Program-made: the position numbers and the translations under genes
Assembly: GCA_030593185.1 (NCBI GenBank)
Contig: JAUVHQ010000161.1
Coordinates: 1 to 5,572 of the forward strand
Source of the DNA: Bacteroidota bacterium
Lineage (GTDB): Bacteria; Bacteroidota; Bacteroidia; Bacteroidales; VadinHA17
Direction: 5' to 3'
Length of the DNA: 5,572 nucleotides
Shown: positions 4,397-5,572 of the stretch, piece by piece
Layout of the letters: every line of letters begins with the position of its first letter
Numbering within the stretch: position 1 is the first letter of the stretch
Notes under the pieces: generated by a model
Told to the model about the DNA's origin: nothing
The model's database searches: none
What the model saw: the letters and a program-made list of their open reading frames with translations, nothing else

Positions 4397-5059
4397 ATGT
4401 CAGAAAAAGCATCTGTAGTTCTATCCACAACCTATTTAGGTCCAATCTATTACTACTCCAGGTTCTTTCTGTCCTATCCTGTCCTTATTGAAAGAAACGA
4501 GAACTATCTAAAGCAATCTTACCGCAACAGATGCATAATATACGGCGCTAATGGTCCTTTAACTCTTATAGTACCGGTACAACGGGGAAGTTTTCACAAA
4601 ACAGCTATTAATGAACTTGAGATCGATTATGATACTGACTGGCAGGCAAATCACTGGCGTTCAATTATTTCATCATATAAATCTGCTCCATTTTTCGAGT
4701 TCTATATTGACGATTTAATTCCCTATTACCAGAAAAAATTCCGCTTCCTGATCGACTATAACACTTCTCTTATGAATGTTTTTTTACGTCACCTTGAAAT
4801 TAAACAGGGTTTTTCTTTTACTAAATCTTTCATAAAACAATATTCTTCAAAACTGCTTGATTTCAGGGAAAAAATACACCCTAAAAAATCTTTCAGAGAT
4901 CCCTTCTTTAAGAATCTTGAATATACGCAGGTATTCAGCCCAAAACATGGTTTTATTCCAAATCTGAGCATTCTCGATCTGCTTTTTAATTTAGGTCCGG
5001 AGACTGCGGAATTCTTAGGAAAATCAATAATCACTACTGGTAAAGATACCGTTAAGTGA
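4397..5059 (+). CDS. WbqC-family protein
   Basis: This 220-residue protein matches the WbqC-like family, named after an O-antigen cluster gene and widespread in Bacteroidota; its biochemical role is not established. Recognisable blocks are the N-terminal STTYLGPIYYYSRF (10-23), YRNRCIIYGANGPLTLIVPV (42-61), the central NHWRSIISSYKSAPFFEFY (85-103) and the C-terminal YTQVFSPKHGFIPNLSILD (176-194) followed by LLFNLGPE (195-202). No signal peptide or membrane segment is apparent, so it should be cytoplasmic. The ATG at 4397 is chosen because the conserved N-terminus begins within ten residues; it is preceded by a CCAGTAA repeat array and not by a ribosome-binding site. In many Bacteroidota this gene lies beside signal peptidase genes; here its neighbours are larB and a convergent outer membrane protein gene. 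I see no functional link to nickel-pincer synthesis. Confidence 0.88.
   Translation: MSEKASVVLSTTYLGPIYYYSRFFLSYPVLIERNENYLKQSYRNRCIIYGANGPLTLIVPVQRGSFHKTAINELEIDYDTDWQANHWRSIISSYKSAPFFEFYIDDLIPYYQKKFRFLIDYNTSLMNVFLRHLEIKQGFSFTKSFIKQYSSKLLDFREKIHPKKSFRDPFFKNLEYTQVFSPKHGFIPNLSILDLLFNLGPETAEFLGKSIITTGKDTVK
5031..5059. terminator. Interrupted hairpin at the convergent gene junction
   Basis: TCACT (5031-5035) pairs with AGTGA (5055-5059), and inside it GGTA (5039-5042) pairs with TACC (5047-5050) around an AAGA loop. The two stems are separated by an internal loop. The structure overlaps the last codons and stop of wbqC and begins directly after the stop of the opposing gene. T-rich DNA follows weakly on both strands (AGAATTT on +, TATTGATTTT on -). 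It might act as a weak bidirectional terminator, since there is no intergenic space, but chance pairing is not excluded. Confidence 0.25.
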
Positions 5060-5572
5060 TTAGAATTTAAATCCAAAAGTAGCCAGGAATTTGTCTATAT
5101 TTGACTCGTTTACTGAGGGTGCCACATTTGCAGAAGGATACATAAAATACTGTTCTTCATGCATCATATGTGAATAACCAAGGTCCATATAGAATTTCTT
5201 TTGACTGAATCCAATACCTGCGGAGATCAATGAATAACTTGCATCTGTATTAGCTTCAGATTTGTCATACGCACTTCCATAGTAAGCATAGCCTCCCCTT
5301 AAGGAAATGGCTCCTAATCTGTACTCTCCTCCTAACCTGAGATTACCTGTTTTCCTGTAAACATCTTTAATATCATCGTTCTCAGAATTGAAATTATAGC
5401 CATCCTCTCCTCTTCTTAAGCGTGCCGTGGAATAATCAACAAATTCGTAATCAACACTTAACAATGCCCGTTTCCCAAACTGGTAAGCCACACTACCAAC
5501 AGCTTTAAAAGGAGTTGATAATTCATACTGATAGAATAGATCAGGGGAATCAGAACTGTAATCTTTAATCCC
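5060..5572 (-). CDS. FadL/OmpP1/TodX-type outer membrane protein, C-terminal part
   Basis: This is the 3' end of a gene whose start lies beyond the right edge; 170 residues are visible, beginning GIKDYSS and ending FLATFGFKF before TAA. The open frame continues to the window edge, so the GTG near 5491 is an internal valine codon and not a start. Alternating polar and aromatic or hydrophobic residues predict amphipathic beta strands, and the final phenylalanine is the usual outer membrane sorting end. The segment YELSTPFKAVGSVAYQFGK followed by ALLSVDYEFVDYSTARL is typical of the C-terminal barrel of the FadL/OmpP1/TodX transport family, which moves hydrophobic compounds across the outer membrane. 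The substrate cannot be told. The gene converges on wbqC with zero bases between the stop codons. Confidence 0.82.
   Translation of the reverse strand, partial: GIKDYSSDSPDLFYQYELSTPFKAVGSVAYQFGKRALLSVDYEFVDYSTARLRRGEDGYNFNSENDDIKDVYRKTGNLRLGGEYRLGAISLRGGYAYYGSAYDKSEANTDASYSLISAGIGFSQKKFYMDLGYSHMMHEEQYFMYPSANVAPSVNESNIDKFLATFGFKF

Noticed and set aside
4136..4428. Minus-strand frames with YWLLGAG-like and Leu/Ser-rich tandem peptides
   Set aside because: The peptide repeats are simply the 7-bp CCAGTAA and 9-bp micro-repeats read in translation; the frames also overlap larB and wbqC.

Overview
The window looks like a chromosomal segment from an anaerobic member of the Bacteroidota. The evidence is AT-rich DNA, genes that start without convincing Shine-Dalgarno sites, TAnnTTTG-like promoter words, a WbqC-family protein of the type common in that phylum, a FadL/OmpP1-type outer membrane protein, and intergenic DNA full of short repeats and small hairpins. 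The assignment rests on recognition, not on a search.

Layout: 1-231 is non-coding and holds a ~99 bp imperfect inverted repeat. Three genes follow on the + strand: larC (232-1398), larE (1510-2319) and larB (3418-4164). They are separated by a 111 bp repeat-filled spacer and a 1.1 kb non-coding block. That block (2320-3417) carries two copies, exactly 500 bp apart, of a ~255-285 bp element. The complete copy is itself a ~200 bp imperfect palindrome made of two inverted ~85 nt units, each with two small hairpins. A 232 bp spacer packed with three tandem-repeat families and a perfect 20 bp palindrome leads to wbqC (4397-5059, +). wbqC meets, stop codon to stop codon, the 3' end of an outer membrane protein gene running off the right edge (5060-5572, -).

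The three lar genes make the nickel-pincer nucleotide (NPN) cofactor used by lactate racemase LarA and its relatives. LarB carboxylates and hydrolyses nicotinic acid adenine dinucleotide, LarE inserts sulfur into the two carboxylates, and LarC inserts nickel in a CTP-dependent reaction. LarB and LarE have the key residues expected of active enzymes, and LarC has the conserved blocks of a full-length, unsplit protein. LarE has a three-cysteine set (C93, C96, C173) typical of the [4Fe-4S]-dependent, non-sacrificial form. No larA-like apoenzyme or nickel transporter lies in the window, so the enzyme that receives the cofactor is unknown. wbqC and the outer membrane protein have no evident link to this pathway.

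The least explained content is intergenic. The paired inverted element has hairpins whose stems differ by paired (compensatory) changes while the GTA/TGTAG loops stay constant. At least five unrelated micro-repeat families all have periods of 7 or 9 bp.
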